64,000 nt of DNA from positions 18,531 through 82,530 of IMG/VR virus record IMGVR_UViG_3300020378_001929; one strand, 5' to 3'. Both the position numbers and the translations under genes were made by a program. The notes beneath the pieces are model-generated. The model was given only the letters and a program-made list of their open reading frames with translations, did no database searches and was not told the DNA's origin. Shown piece after piece: positions 43,497-52,009 of this stretch (positions within the stretch are counted from its first letter, which is position 1; each line of letters opens with the position of its first letter). The stretch is from a virus.

Positions 43497-44139
43497 CTTT
43501 TAGAAAAAGGAATTCAGCAAAATTAAAGTCTATCATATTATCTATATCTATGGATTCTTTTTCGCTAGTTTTTACAAAGAAAGGATTAATTCCTACAAAA
43601 TTCCTGTTTTTTATCACATTTTCTCTAGAATTAACACAAACACCATAGGTAATTCTTAAAATTTCAGGTAAATCTTGACTATTTGGAGAATTTTGCAGGT
43701 CATAATTTAATGGCTTCTCGTTTAGCCACATATGGTGCTTCACTGGGTGCACTGTTGCAACAGAATCGCAGTTCTCTTTAAAATAAGAAGAAATAGATTC
43801 TTCTATAGTTTCTGGCGTGATGAAAGGACTAGTAGGTGGGGTGTAAACTAAAATTTCAGAATCTATCGATTCTGCCAAATTTTTGAAGAATTCACTCCCA
43901 GTACACTTAGAACTAGCATAATAGTCTTCTCTCTTGTGAGTCTCCACGCTAAGGTTGGAAGCAATTTGTAGCGCTACGGGACAGTCAGAGGAAACAACTA
44001 TTCTAGATAAATTTTTAATCTTTTTTAGAAAACTTATCTTCAACTCCAATAAAGAAGTGCCTCCAAATGGTCGCAGACCCTTGTTGGCAATTCTTACAGA
44101 TCCGGCGCGTACCGGAATGATTGCCGCTATATCAGTCAT
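43480..44139 (-). CDS. CMP-nonulosonate synthetase-like (NeuA/PseF family)
   Basis: A 219-residue cytidylyltransferase of the acylneuraminate family. The nucleotide-binding loop is AAIIPVRAGSVRIANKGLRP at residues 5-24 (canonical form IIPARGGSKRIPRKN). The catalytic metal Asp region appears as SIDIDNMIDFNFAEFLF near the C-terminus (IDIDxxxDxxxAE). The family activates sialic-type acids with CTP to give the CMP-sugar. The usual length is about 220-230 aa, so it is complete. The ATG overlaps the upstream SpsF-like gene by 8 nt. Two further cytidylyltransferase-like enzymes lie nearby, so this one may serve a distinct sugar acid. Confidence 0.85.
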   Translation of the reverse strand: MTDIAAIIPVRAGSVRIANKGLRPFGGTSLLELKISFLKKIKNLSRIVVSSDCPVALQIASNLSVETHKREDYYASSKCTGSEFFKNLAESIDSEILVYTPPTSPFITPETIEESISSYFKENCDSVATVHPVKHHMWLNEKPLNYDLQNSPNSQDLPEILRITYGVCVNSRENVIKNRNFVGINPFFVKTSEKESIDIDNMIDFNFAEFLFLKDEQNV

Positions 44140-44836
44140 CAGCCTCTAGAGCCCTATACATCGCATCGTAAGCTTTGAACTGCCATTCATAATCAACATC
44201 GAAACACTCAACTTCTTCCACGGGAAAAAGTTCAATGTCCCCTTGCTTGTTAAAGTCTCCCATCCATATACCATCATCGACGGTCTTCATCTCTGAAGCA
44301 TACAAACAGTGGGCTGCCTCGTAAGTCAAGTCTACAACTTTAGTGTTTAAAGTTGGCTCACCTTCTGGCCATGGAGTGATAAAGGTTCCTTCGGAGTTCC
44401 AAAAATAATTCTTTTTCTCCATAACAGCGAACAAGCCTCTTGAGTCTGTTTTGAGGTAATGATTTACAAACTTGTCAATTGTGTCTACTTTCAAAAAAGG
44501 AACACAGGCATTAACTAATACAACATACTTGAAAGGCAGTTTATCCCACCACTCATACATATCGCGAATGTGAGACCCTTCTCCGCCGTCCCAGATTGCT
44601 GACTTTTCACTCCTGCGGAAGACATTAACTCCCAAAGACTCTCCAATGTCGACAAGCTCTTGCTCATGTACAGATAAGAAGAAATTTTCTCTTGGAATAA
44701 CCTTTGACTGCAATACTTTTTCACAAGTAATCTGCGTTAGGGTTTTGCCTGCGAAGGGGCGAATCATTTTCTTCGGGCAACGCTCAGAAGAAAGCCTAGC
44801 TTGTACGACGACTGCAACTTCATTTATCTTTTTCAA
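44132..44836 (-). CDS. SpsF-like cytidylyltransferase, copy A
   Basis: A 234-residue protein of the SpsF/CMP-NeuAc synthetase-like group. It opens with EVAVVVQARLSSERCPKKMI, the SpsF form of the CTP-binding loop, and has the late acidic metal site in VECFDVDYEWQFKAY. It is clearly paralogous to the 228-aa protein at 49567-50253: the QARLSS-x-RCP, NYFW and EAAH segments and the final DYEWQF/DHEWQF stretch are shared. It starts at TTG with an excellent site (AGGGAGA, 6 nt spacing). Bacillus SpsF belongs to spore-coat polysaccharide clusters that also contain a NeuB-like enzyme. It likely activates a sugar acid; the substrate is unknown. Confidence 0.8.
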   Translation of the reverse strand: MKKINEVAVVVQARLSSERCPKKMIRPFAGKTLTQITCEKVLQSKVIPRENFFLSVHEQELVDIGESLGVNVFRRSEKSAIWDGGEGSHIRDMYEWWDKLPFKYVVLVNACVPFLKVDTIDKFVNHYLKTDSRGLFAVMEKKNYFWNSEGTFITPWPEGEPTLNTKVVDLTYEAAHCLYASEMKTVDDGIWMGDFNKQGDIELFPVEEVECFDVDYEWQFKAYDAMYRALEADD

Positions 44837-44838
44837 AA

Positions 44839-45204
44839 TTAATCTCCCTTTTCTACCCTGTAACTATCTTCATCAAAATGCTCAGTTGAAAACTCAAAAA
44901 GCTCAGTGTCTTCTAGTGCAATCATTCTATGAATCTGACCAACTGGGACGTGCCATACGTCACCTTTTGTTAATATCACTGATTTAGCATTGTTAATATC
45001 TTTGTCTTTCTCTGACCAGAGAAGCTTAATCTTTCCAGATTGGATGTAAAAAGTTTCATCCTTTACCTTGTGAAAGTGCCAGGAACATTTCTTGCCTTTA
45101 AAGAAAAACAAAAGTTTTCCACAATATTGTTCCTTATTTACAACCCACTTTTCATAGCCCCAGCCTTTAGAGACGTATACGATATTGTCAGTTTGAAGAG
45201 ACAC
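44839..45204 (-). CDS. Cupin-fold protein, sugar-isomerase-like
   Basis: A 121-residue single-domain cupin. The metal-binding motif 1 is CSWHFHKVKDETFYIQSGK, with ligands H43, H45 and E50; motif 2 is GDVWHVPVGQIHRM, with H85 and H92. The N-terminal stretch KGWGYEKWVVN resembles the start of mannose-6-phosphate isomerase-type cupins found in sugar clusters. It may be an epimerase or isomerase or a small-molecule binder; the substrate is not evident. It starts at GTG, overlapping the NeuB gene's stop by 17 nt, and ends 2 nt before the SpsF-like gene, which places it in the nonulosonate island. Confidence 0.82.
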   Translation of the reverse strand: MSLQTDNIVYVSKGWGYEKWVVNKEQYCGKLLFFFKGKKCSWHFHKVKDETFYIQSGKIKLLWSEKDKDINNAKSVILTKGDVWHVPVGQIHRMIALEDTELFEFSTEHFDEDSYRVEKGD

Positions 45205-46078
45205 TCTTTCCGCCTTCGAAGTACCTCAGTTTGTTTGCAACAGGTATTTCGTGTTGAAGGAATTCTTTTTGTCCAGTTCCCATCGTGTTTGTGACACTTC
45301 TCGACTCTCGAACTAGTCTTGTGAGTTCAGGAGATTCAATAGAGGCAGACTGATCTGACCCATACATATTTCTATCGAGAGTAATGTGTCTCTCCAGCGC
45401 GACTGCGCCGAGAGACACCGCCAACAGTGAAGGTAAGATTCCCTCTTCGTGACCACTGTACCCCACAGGGCAACCATACCTTTCTCTCAAGGTTCCAATT
45501 AAATTGATATTACAATCTTCATCTTTGCATGGATACGTCGAAACGCAATGAAATAGAGTAAATGGACAATTTGAGTCTCTAAAAATCTTAACTGCTTCAT
45601 CAATATCCTTAAAAGTGCTCATACCAGTTGAAATAAAGGTGTGCTTACCCTCTGAAGCGATCTCCTGGAGGAGGTCAGAATGTGTCAACATAGCCGATGC
45701 TACTTTGTTAAACGGTAAATCATACTGTCTCAAGAATTTTTGACTATTGATATCCCAAGCCGAGGCGGACCACAGGATGCCCTTCTCTTTGCAGTAATCT
45801 GCAATTTGGTCGTACTCTTCTTTTCCAAACTCTAGACCCTCCTTTTGATCGCGCTGGGTGGTTCCCCAGGGAGATTGCCTGGCTGATGCTAAGTATTCTT
45901 GGGTGTAAACGACGTCAATGTCTCTTTTTTGAAATTTAACTGCTTGGCACCCAGAATCAACTGCTAGATCAATCAATCTCTTTGTTAATTCTATATCTCC
46001 GTTGTGATTAATGCCGATTTCGGCAATAAAAAATGGCATATTCAAAGTGTCATTATATGGATTGAATCCTTGGCTCAT
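45188..46078 (-). CDS. NeuB-type nonulosonate synthase without SAF domain
   Basis: A 296-residue TIM-barrel synthase of the NeuB family. Family segments seen are FFIAEIGINHNGDIELTKRL (start of the barrel), AVKFQKRD, LFHCVSTYPCKDEDCN, GYSGHEEG and ALERHITLDRNMYGSDQ. The enzyme condenses phosphoenolpyruvate with an N-acyl amino sugar to make a nine-carbon acid. It ends near FLQHEIPVANKLRYF, lacking the C-terminal SAF (antifreeze-like) domain present in the second synthase of this window and in most family members. The ATG has a strong AGGAGA site. It overlaps the cupin by 17 nt. Confidence 0.87.
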   Translation of the reverse strand: MSQGFNPYNDTLNMPFFIAEIGINHNGDIELTKRLIDLAVDSGCQAVKFQKRDIDVVYTQEYLASARQSPWGTTQRDQKEGLEFGKEEYDQIADYCKEKGILWSASAWDINSQKFLRQYDLPFNKVASAMLTHSDLLQEIASEGKHTFISTGMSTFKDIDEAVKIFRDSNCPFTLFHCVSTYPCKDEDCNINLIGTLRERYGCPVGYSGHEEGILPSLLAVSLGAVALERHITLDRNMYGSDQSASIESPELTRLVRESRSVTNTMGTGQKEFLQHEIPVANKLRYFEGGKSVSSN

Positions 46079-46105
46079 TGTGTCTCCTGTTTTATTATTA
46101 TATTA

Positions 46106-47080
46106 TTAGTCGGAAAGTTTTTTTGTTATTTCCGAGGACATGTTATGTGGGTATGTTTCCCCTATGTTTTTAAATATAACATTATTTTCTTGAAAATTCA
46201 AGTAATAATCCCAAAAAACTACAGTTTCCCTTCTTTGAAAATCAAAAGTGTAATTTGCAGATATTTTTAGTTTCTTGTCTTTTTCAAAAGCGTGTGGACC
46301 TGCGTGCAGATTCTCAATTTGTTCTGCCGTCCATCCATCCATTCCCACTACTTTAACTTGTTTTGCGCCTAATAAAGACGCTAATGCGACCATTTTAGGG
46401 GCGGCACCGGATGTTAGGAATAATCTCAAATTGAAAAACATTGTTTTGCAATTTTCATCCATAAAACTTTGAACTAAAAATTCGGGTCGCGAAATTGAAG
46501 TATCGATTGCGCAAATGGTGTCATGTTTTTTTATATAAGCACTTAACTCAGCTATTCCCATATGCGTTTCGGCGTTTACATAGAACATGTCCACTTTACA
46601 CTCTAAGAGTTTATCATTTTTATAGAAATGATTGCAAGACCAGGTAAAATCCCTCTCCTCGTTTTCCCAGTCGCAGTACGAAGTTGATGGTCCCCCACCA
46701 ACTACAAGTATTGTGCTGTCCTTGTATTTTTCTAATCCTGGCAACGCCTGATAAAACCCGTCTGGGTCAACGTTTATTTGTTGCTTGGTACTCAAGTGTC
46801 TCGAAAATTTGCTTAGTGACTGTAAACCATATTTTTCATTCGACAAAAAATTATTCCTTGAATCTAAAAAAGAAGCTTCATTTGGGATCTGAGAGTTAAT
46901 ATATGTATCATCAGCGCTGAATATTTTTGGGTTCTTTGTGTCATACCAAACATTATATTTTGGTGTGTGCCCTATCCTTTTAACAAAGTCTTCATACATC
47001 TTCTCTGTTGATATATCTATTGGCTCGCATATCACTTTTCTTTTAGCGTCATATATTTTTAAACATCCTAACCAATTCAT
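46106..47080 (-). CDS. MptE/DUF115 (Maf-like) protein, possible nonulosonate transferase
   Basis: A 324-residue protein. Residues about 115-260 contain TILVVGGGPSTSYCDW, the nucleotide-binding start of the MptE/DUF115 fold, followed by SCNHFYK, VDMFYVNAETH and, later, KVVGMDGWTAEQ. The fold includes the Maf proteins that transfer pseudaminic or legionaminic acid to flagellins in Campylobacter and relatives. The first 100 residues are variable. The ATG overlaps the carbamoyltransferase stop by 4 nt. Because two NeuB-type synthases are close by, a role in transferring the finished sugar is plausible; it is inferred from fold and context. Confidence 0.7.
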   Translation of the reverse strand: MNWLGCLKIYDAKRKVICEPIDISTEKMYEDFVKRIGHTPKYNVWYDTKNPKIFSADDTYINSQIPNEASFLDSRNNFLSNEKYGLQSLSKFSRHLSTKQQINVDPDGFYQALPGLEKYKDSTILVVGGGPSTSYCDWENEERDFTWSCNHFYKNDKLLECKVDMFYVNAETHMGIAELSAYIKKHDTICAIDTSISRPEFLVQSFMDENCKTMFFNLRLFLTSGAAPKMVALASLLGAKQVKVVGMDGWTAEQIENLHAGPHAFEKDKKLKISANYTFDFQRRETVVFWDYYLNFQENNVIFKNIGETYPHNMSSEITKKLSD

Positions 47081-48756
47081 TTCTTTTCCACCATATAATC
47101 ACCAACAACTAAAACGTCTATGTTTGTATTTTGAAAGCAGGCGTATGCGTCCTCAGCGCTATTCACTATTGGCTGACCTTTAACATTGAAGGACGTATTC
47201 AACAATATTGGATAACCAGTAAGTTTTTTAAACTCTTTTATTAGGTCTCGAAATTTAGGATTAAGGTCACCGACTGTTTGAACTCTTGCCGAGTTGTCCA
47301 CGTGGACTACTGCTGCTATATCTTCTGCTTTATCTGCTACAGCCTGCACAGCCATGAGCATGTGCGGAGATTCTTGCTCAATATCAAACCAGGTGGATGC
47401 ATCTTCTTCTAGTACCGCAGGTGCAAAGGGTCTAAACGGCTCTCTGAACTTAACTCTTGCGTTAACGTGATCCTTTATACTAGCTGGTGCTGGACGGGAG
47501 AGTATGCTTCTGTTTCCCAAGGCGCGTGGACCGAACTCGGCTGGACCTTGGTGCCAGCCTATAATTTTTCCCTGCTCTAAGTGTTTTGCAACTTTTGAGA
47601 GATCTTGGTTTAATTTTATAAACTTTATACCATTTTTTAGAAAGTACTTTTCCACATCTTCATCGGTTTGTCTGTGTCCTAGGTAAAAATTGTGCTCTTT
47701 TACTGGTTTTAAATCTTTGTTTATTTTCTTTGCAGATAGATAACAGGCACCTATTGATAAGCCGTTGTCCCCGGATCCGGGTTGTACAAATATTTCTTCA
47801 AAAATTTTACTCTTCAGTATTTTCCCGTTTAAAGAACAATTTAGACCCACTCCGCCTGCGATACACAATTTTTTATAGCCATATCTATTGTAGGCTTTTT
47901 TTAGCATCCCTATAACAACCTCTTCTAGTCTATCCTGCAAGCCGGCTGCGATGTCTTTGTGATTTTGAGTTATTTCGTCTTTCCATTCTCTTTTTGGTCC
48001 AAAAGCGGAAATAAATTTATCACTTACAAATTTGCTCCTAACTTCATGAAATGCAATCCAATCTGTATTTATTTTTATATCGAAGTCGTTTTCAACCTTT
48101 ATGATATTTCTAAATACATCCAAATAAGTAACTGGTTTATTTTCAACTTTCACAGTATTAGAAGAATCTCCTAATGGAGCCAAACCCATAACGATCCCCT
48201 CATCATACATAGGTTTCCAACCTAGATAATAAGTTATTGAGGAGTATACCAAACCTAGAGAGTTTGGCCATGGGTTTCCGGGGTGCAGAACTTCTATATC
48301 TCCGTCTTTACCTGACGCGAACATAGAGCACATCTTCTCTCCTACTCCGTCGTTACTCATAAGCAAACTCTCACTAAAACCACTGGGGTAGTAAGCACTT
48401 GCAATATGAGCCATGTGATGAGGGTGGAATTCAACTTTTCCAGAATAACCCACTTCATCTAAAAGCTTCTTGCAAAAAACCGCCTCTGTTGGCAAGTCTC
48501 GTCTCATTTTTCGAATTGGTCCATGGTGATTCAAGAGAAGTTCTGGCTTGTATGCAAAACTGGCAACCGTTACATCCTCTATTTTTAAGCCCGCTATAGA
48601 TAAACAATCCTTTATTGCGTTCGTTGGAAATGCTCTTGTGTGCTTTTCTCCTATATATCTCTCTTCTTCGCATGCTGCAATGAGTTTGCCTTCTATCATA
48701 ATGGCTGCTGACGTGTCATGACCGCCCCAATTAATACCTAAAATAATGCTTTTCAT
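47077..48756 (-). CDS. Carbamoyltransferase, NodU/CmcH/TobZ family
   Basis: A 559-residue O-carbamoyltransferase. The N-terminal Kae1-like domain begins IILGINWGGHDTSAAIMIEG, with EEERYIGEKHTRAFP and the His-rich FHPHHMAHIASAYYPSGF metal site. The middle has CIAGGVGLNCSLNGKI, and the C-terminal domain ends in the family's REPFRPFAPAVLEED and LLNTSFNVKGQPIV stretches. The length equals the family norm (about 550-600). It transfers a carbamoyl group from carbamoyl phosphate to a sugar hydroxyl. In this island it probably decorates a glycan. It is flanked by two MptE-like genes with 1-4 nt spacing. Confidence 0.9.
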   Translation of the reverse strand: MKSIILGINWGGHDTSAAIMIEGKLIAACEEERYIGEKHTRAFPTNAIKDCLSIAGLKIEDVTVASFAYKPELLLNHHGPIRKMRRDLPTEAVFCKKLLDEVGYSGKVEFHPHHMAHIASAYYPSGFSESLLMSNDGVGEKMCSMFASGKDGDIEVLHPGNPWPNSLGLVYSSITYYLGWKPMYDEGIVMGLAPLGDSSNTVKVENKPVTYLDVFRNIIKVENDFDIKINTDWIAFHEVRSKFVSDKFISAFGPKREWKDEITQNHKDIAAGLQDRLEEVVIGMLKKAYNRYGYKKLCIAGGVGLNCSLNGKILKSKIFEEIFVQPGSGDNGLSIGACYLSAKKINKDLKPVKEHNFYLGHRQTDEDVEKYFLKNGIKFIKLNQDLSKVAKHLEQGKIIGWHQGPAEFGPRALGNRSILSRPAPASIKDHVNARVKFREPFRPFAPAVLEEDASTWFDIEQESPHMLMAVQAVADKAEDIAAVVHVDNSARVQTVGDLNPKFRDLIKEFKKLTGYPILLNTSFNVKGQPIVNSAEDAYACFQNTNIDVLVVGDYMVEKK

Positions 48757-48757
48757 A

Positions 48758-49570
48758 TTATAACTCTCTAGTTTCTAGTACCTTACTTAAAAGTGTCTCT
48801 TTTGGATTTGAGGCGCTGAAGATCTTCATTTGATGTAAGTTTTCCCAGTTTTTCCACATCTTTATTATACCCAATGGTATTTGAATTACTTCTCCTTTTT
48901 GTGTTTGATCATTCCAAGGATGGCGAGCGTCGTCGCTGTAGAACCTGGGTCCGAACATATCAAATCCAACAACATATAATTCAGACGCCCTCAAATAAGA
49001 ACACACTGGAAAAACAGCAGAACTTAATTTGTTCTCTAGGCCCCATTTGAATTGTGTTCCAACAACTTGTTCAGAATCGAAAGGGATAGATCCTATTATT
49101 ACTTTTTCGTGCATAAATCTATAAAATGGATTTTCTCCAAATATAGAACCGGGAAGTGGTTTTTTTTGTTTTGATAAAAACTTTGTTGTTGTTATTGGAA
49201 GTATTTCTAAACTGCAGTAGTTCTTAACTTGCTCCAATAAGTCCTGCAAAACTTGCCAACCGTCTTTTTCTCTCAAAAGAGGAGAAGTTCCAAAATAAGC
49301 TCTAAATGTAGCAGTGTTTGTCGTAAAAATATCAGGAACCAGTATTTTTGTCTTAAGCTGTTTTTTTTGTTCTATGATATACTTCATACCCTCTAGAAAA
49401 GCGTACGGATCCGCTGCTGTCCAGTAATCTGGTTCGATATCGAACATTTGCATGCAATGAGGAAAAGTGCGCTGAAATGCTAAAACGCTATAGTTTTCTT
49501 GTCTCTCTTTTATGTCTGATGACATTGTTTTCAGAGAATGTCCAGGTCCTAAAACCAATAACTTTTTCAT
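48758..49570 (-). CDS. MptE/DUF115-like protein (270 aa)
   Basis: A 270-residue protein from the ATG at 49568-49570 (MKKLLVLGPGHSLKTM). This start overlaps the upstream stop by 4 nt (ATGA) and has an AGGGGG site about 10 nt upstream; a longer reading would run 33 nt further into that gene. The G-P-G-H-S loop, the later DIEPDYWTAADPYAFLEGM and the SELYVVGFDMFGPRF segment follow the MptE/DUF115 pattern, although it is divergent. It may bind a nucleotide sugar as a transferase. Its neighbours are the carbamoyltransferase and an SpsF-like enzyme. The family call is moderate. Confidence 0.62.
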   Translation of the reverse strand: MKKLLVLGPGHSLKTMSSDIKERQENYSVLAFQRTFPHCMQMFDIEPDYWTAADPYAFLEGMKYIIEQKKQLKTKILVPDIFTTNTATFRAYFGTSPLLREKDGWQVLQDLLEQVKNYCSLEILPITTTKFLSKQKKPLPGSIFGENPFYRFMHEKVIIGSIPFDSEQVVGTQFKWGLENKLSSAVFPVCSYLRASELYVVGFDMFGPRFYSDDARHPWNDQTQKGEVIQIPLGIIKMWKNWENLHQMKIFSASNPKETLLSKVLETREL

Positions 49571-50253
49571 TGGTGAAAACCCCCTTGATATAAGGTATTG
49601 CACATCTCAAACTGCCATTCATGATCAATGTCTAAGCATTCCCGCTCATCAATTTCCCAAAAAATTACGTCACCTTGTTTAGTCAAATCTCCCATCCATC
49701 GATTGTTTCCTATATCCTGAAGTAAACCTGCATACAAAACATGTGCAGCCTCATAAACAAATGAAGCTTCCTTTGTGTTCATAGATGATCCGACCTCTGT
49801 AAGAATCTTTCCATCCGGAGACCAAAAGTAATTGTTTTTCTTAATAACGGCAAACAAGCCATTTCTCTCTTCTTTTAGATGTAAATAATCACTAAAGAAT
49901 CGTTCTATTGTTTCTACTTTCAAAAAAGGACAACATGCATTTATCATTACAACATTCTTAAACGGTATTTTATCCCACCATTCGAAAACCTCACTTATTG
50001 GATGACCTTCCGACATGGCAGACTTTTTACTTCTTTTAAAAATATTAAACGGATATTTTTTGCCGATAGACAAAAGTTCTGGCTCATGTACTGCTAGATA
50101 AATATTTTTGTTTGGTATATTACTCTTTTCCAATTTCTTCAGTAATACATCCATTAGTGTGCTGTTAGCAAAGGGTCGGACCATCTTTCCAGGACATCGA
50201 GTAGAACTTAATCTTGCTTGAACAATAACACAAACTTCTTCACTTAATTTCAT
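49567..50253 (-). CDS. SpsF-like cytidylyltransferase, copy B
   Basis: A 228-residue paralog of the 234-aa protein at 44132-44836. It opens EEVCVIVQARLSSTRCPGKM and ends with the acidic metal site RECLDIDHEWQFEM. Shared segments include MINACCPFLKVETIERF versus VNACVPFLKVDTIDKF and FVYEAAHVLYA. Both copies are full length and keep the loop and the acidic site, so neither looks decayed. The two copies lie about 5 kb apart in the same island, each near a NeuB-type synthase, which suggests two parallel routes or two products. It follows the formyltransferase gene by 12 nt. Confidence 0.8.
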   Translation of the reverse strand: MKLSEEVCVIVQARLSSTRCPGKMVRPFANSTLMDVLLKKLEKSNIPNKNIYLAVHEPELLSIGKKYPFNIFKRSKKSAMSEGHPISEVFEWWDKIPFKNVVMINACCPFLKVETIERFFSDYLHLKEERNGLFAVIKKNNYFWSPDGKILTEVGSSMNTKEASFVYEAAHVLYAGLLQDIGNNRWMGDLTKQGDVIFWEIDERECLDIDHEWQFEMCNTLYQGGFHQ

Positions 50254-50265
50254 AATTTTATTTTA

Positions 50266-51018
50266 CTACTCGCGAGACAGGATTTCAAACAATTCTGATA
50301 TCTTTTGATCGTGAGAATTTATATTTTTCAAAATTTTCTTTGTTTGTTGTGGGTTTTCTTTTATTGCAATACGAAGTAGATCCATCCAATTTACGTTGTT
50401 CTTTGTTCGAACACTCTCTATTTCATCTATAATTTTCAGATCTGCCGCTGTTCTTAGGTTTTCTATTTTTTTCACTTTTGTACTCCATTTGTCTTTCATA
50501 TTTTTGAATAATGATTCAAATTCTTTATGTCGGTGGGTTGTCGCTTTACTTTCATTTTGCTTTACTGGGGTGTAGTTTCCTCTTTTTATTGATTCCCACT
50601 TACTGATGAAAAGACTTGTCGCTTCTTGCTTTAATCTATCATAAGTTTTTTTAAGGTCATCTTCTTCCTTCGAAAAAACAATTTTTTTCTGATATATAAT
50701 ATCTCCTGTATCTAAACCTTCATCTACCTCGTGTATGGTTACTCCTTTTGGGGTATTGTCGTAGAAACTCCAAAAGTTAGGATCACTGCCCCGGTTCCAT
50801 GGTAAGTAAGATATATGGATGTTTATTGTTCTAAACCTAGAGAATATTTCTTTTTTTATGAGGTGACGATAGCCATAGCTAACAATTAAGTCTGGTTCTG
50901 AATTTTTTAAATTTATTGGACCGACTTCGTAGGTTACGTCACAACCTTCTTTGATAAACAGAGTGTCGAGGTTTGGATCCCGGGGTCCCAAGTATAGCAC
51001 TTTAAATTGTTTATTCAA
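50266..51018 (-). CDS. Sugar N-formyltransferase-like protein
   Basis: A 250-residue protein with a formyltransferase core. The family triad is in place: N66 and H68 in RTINIHISYLPWNRGSDP, and D103 in DEGLDTGDIIY. The reaction uses N10-formyltetrahydrofolate to formylate an amino group. A charged C-terminal extension (about 150-250) lacks the usual second domain of methionyl-tRNA formyltransferase, which favours a sugar substrate. The start is TTG, with GGAAAAAGATA upstream, and overlaps the NeuB-type gene's stop by 8 nt. It could replace the acetyltransferase step of the pseudaminic or legionaminic route. Confidence 0.8.
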   Translation of the reverse strand: MNKQFKVLYLGPRDPNLDTLFIKEGCDVTYEVGPINLKNSEPDLIVSYGYRHLIKKEIFSRFRTINIHISYLPWNRGSDPNFWSFYDNTPKGVTIHEVDEGLDTGDIIYQKKIVFSKEEDDLKKTYDRLKQEATSLFISKWESIKRGNYTPVKQNESKATTHRHKEFESLFKNMKDKWSTKVKKIENLRTAADLKIIDEIESVRTKNNVNWMDLLRIAIKENPQQTKKILKNINSHDQKISELFEILSRE

Positions 51019-52009
51019 TATCTTTTTCCGTTACAAAATCATCGAAAGCAATTTTTTTGTTAGCAATGGCGCCTAAAGTGCTATAGTATTTTGAAGCATG
51101 AATGTTACCATCTAAGAATGGTCTTTTTGTAGTGGTGTTACTTTGTGTTAATATCTCGCCCTTCTCAACATTTCGAGTTGTGACGACTGACCTCATAGCT
51201 TTAGAAAATCGACTTTCACTGTCAGTTAACATGCTTTCGGTATCTTTACACATCTTTTCTGATAATCTTATATTTTTTATCATAACGTTAAGCTCTTCTG
51301 GTTCAAGCGCGAAGGGATGATCCGGACCATAAAGTCTTTTGGAGATTGTATAGTGTTTCTCTATACAGGTGGCACCTTTAGCAACCGCCAATGAGGGCGC
51401 TAATATGCCCTCTGTGTGATCTGAAAGTCCAACTTTAATGTCTTCATACATTTCCTTGATGGACTCTATTCTATTTAGGTTTATGTCCTTATCAGGAGTT
51501 GGGTAGGCATTGTTGCAGTGCAATATTGTTATGTCTGGATTTTTTTGTTCTTCTGATACCCACTGTATGATATCTCCTATTGACAAAAGGTTGTTTCCTA
51601 TTCCTGCGGAGGCAATAATCGGCAGACCTGCGGAGGCTACCATCTTCACAAATCTAGGGTCAGTAGACTCAAAGCCTGCGATCTTTAGCCTCTTAACTCC
51701 CAGTGACACCAACTCTTCAACTGCTGCTTCATCAAATGGTGTAGACATAAACTCGATCCCATTATCATCGCAATACATCTTCAAGTCTTTTTGCCAGGTT
51801 CTGGGTAATTCAATTTCTTTTATTAGTTTGTTTATGTTTTTATATCCAGCGAAGTCCGGAGTATTTTTCGAATAAAGGGTTTCTGATGAATATGTTTGGA
51901 ATTTAACTGCGTTTGCGCCGGCGCCCACTGCAATGTCTATTAAGATTTTTGCCTGTTTAAAATCTCTATTGTGATTGGCGCCTGCTTCTGCTATGACGAA
52001 TACACTCAT
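51011..52009 (-). CDS. NeuB/PseI-type nonulosonate synthase with SAF domain
   Basis: A 332-residue synthase. Residues 1-260 are the TIM barrel: FVIAEAGANHNRDFKQAK, AVKFQTYSSETLYSKN, GIEFMSTPFDE, ILHCNNAYPTPDKDINLN, GLSDHTEG, CIEKHYTISKRLYGPDHPFA. Residues about 262-332 form the SAF (antifreeze-like) domain (FSKAMRSVVTTRNVEKGEIL). The layout is that of full PseI/NeuB enzymes, so it likely condenses phosphoenolpyruvate with an amino sugar. It overlaps the aminotransferase gene by 44 nt, yet the conserved MSVFVIAEAG start and a GGAG about 10 nt upstream support it. Confidence 0.9.
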   Translation of the reverse strand: MSVFVIAEAGANHNRDFKQAKILIDIAVGAGANAVKFQTYSSETLYSKNTPDFAGYKNINKLIKEIELPRTWQKDLKMYCDDNGIEFMSTPFDEAAVEELVSLGVKRLKIAGFESTDPRFVKMVASAGLPIIASAGIGNNLLSIGDIIQWVSEEQKNPDITILHCNNAYPTPDKDINLNRIESIKEMYEDIKVGLSDHTEGILAPSLAVAKGATCIEKHYTISKRLYGPDHPFALEPEELNVMIKNIRLSEKMCKDTESMLTDSESRFSKAMRSVVTTRNVEKGEILTQSNTTTKRPFLDGNIHASKYYSTLGAIANKKIAFDDFVTEKDIE

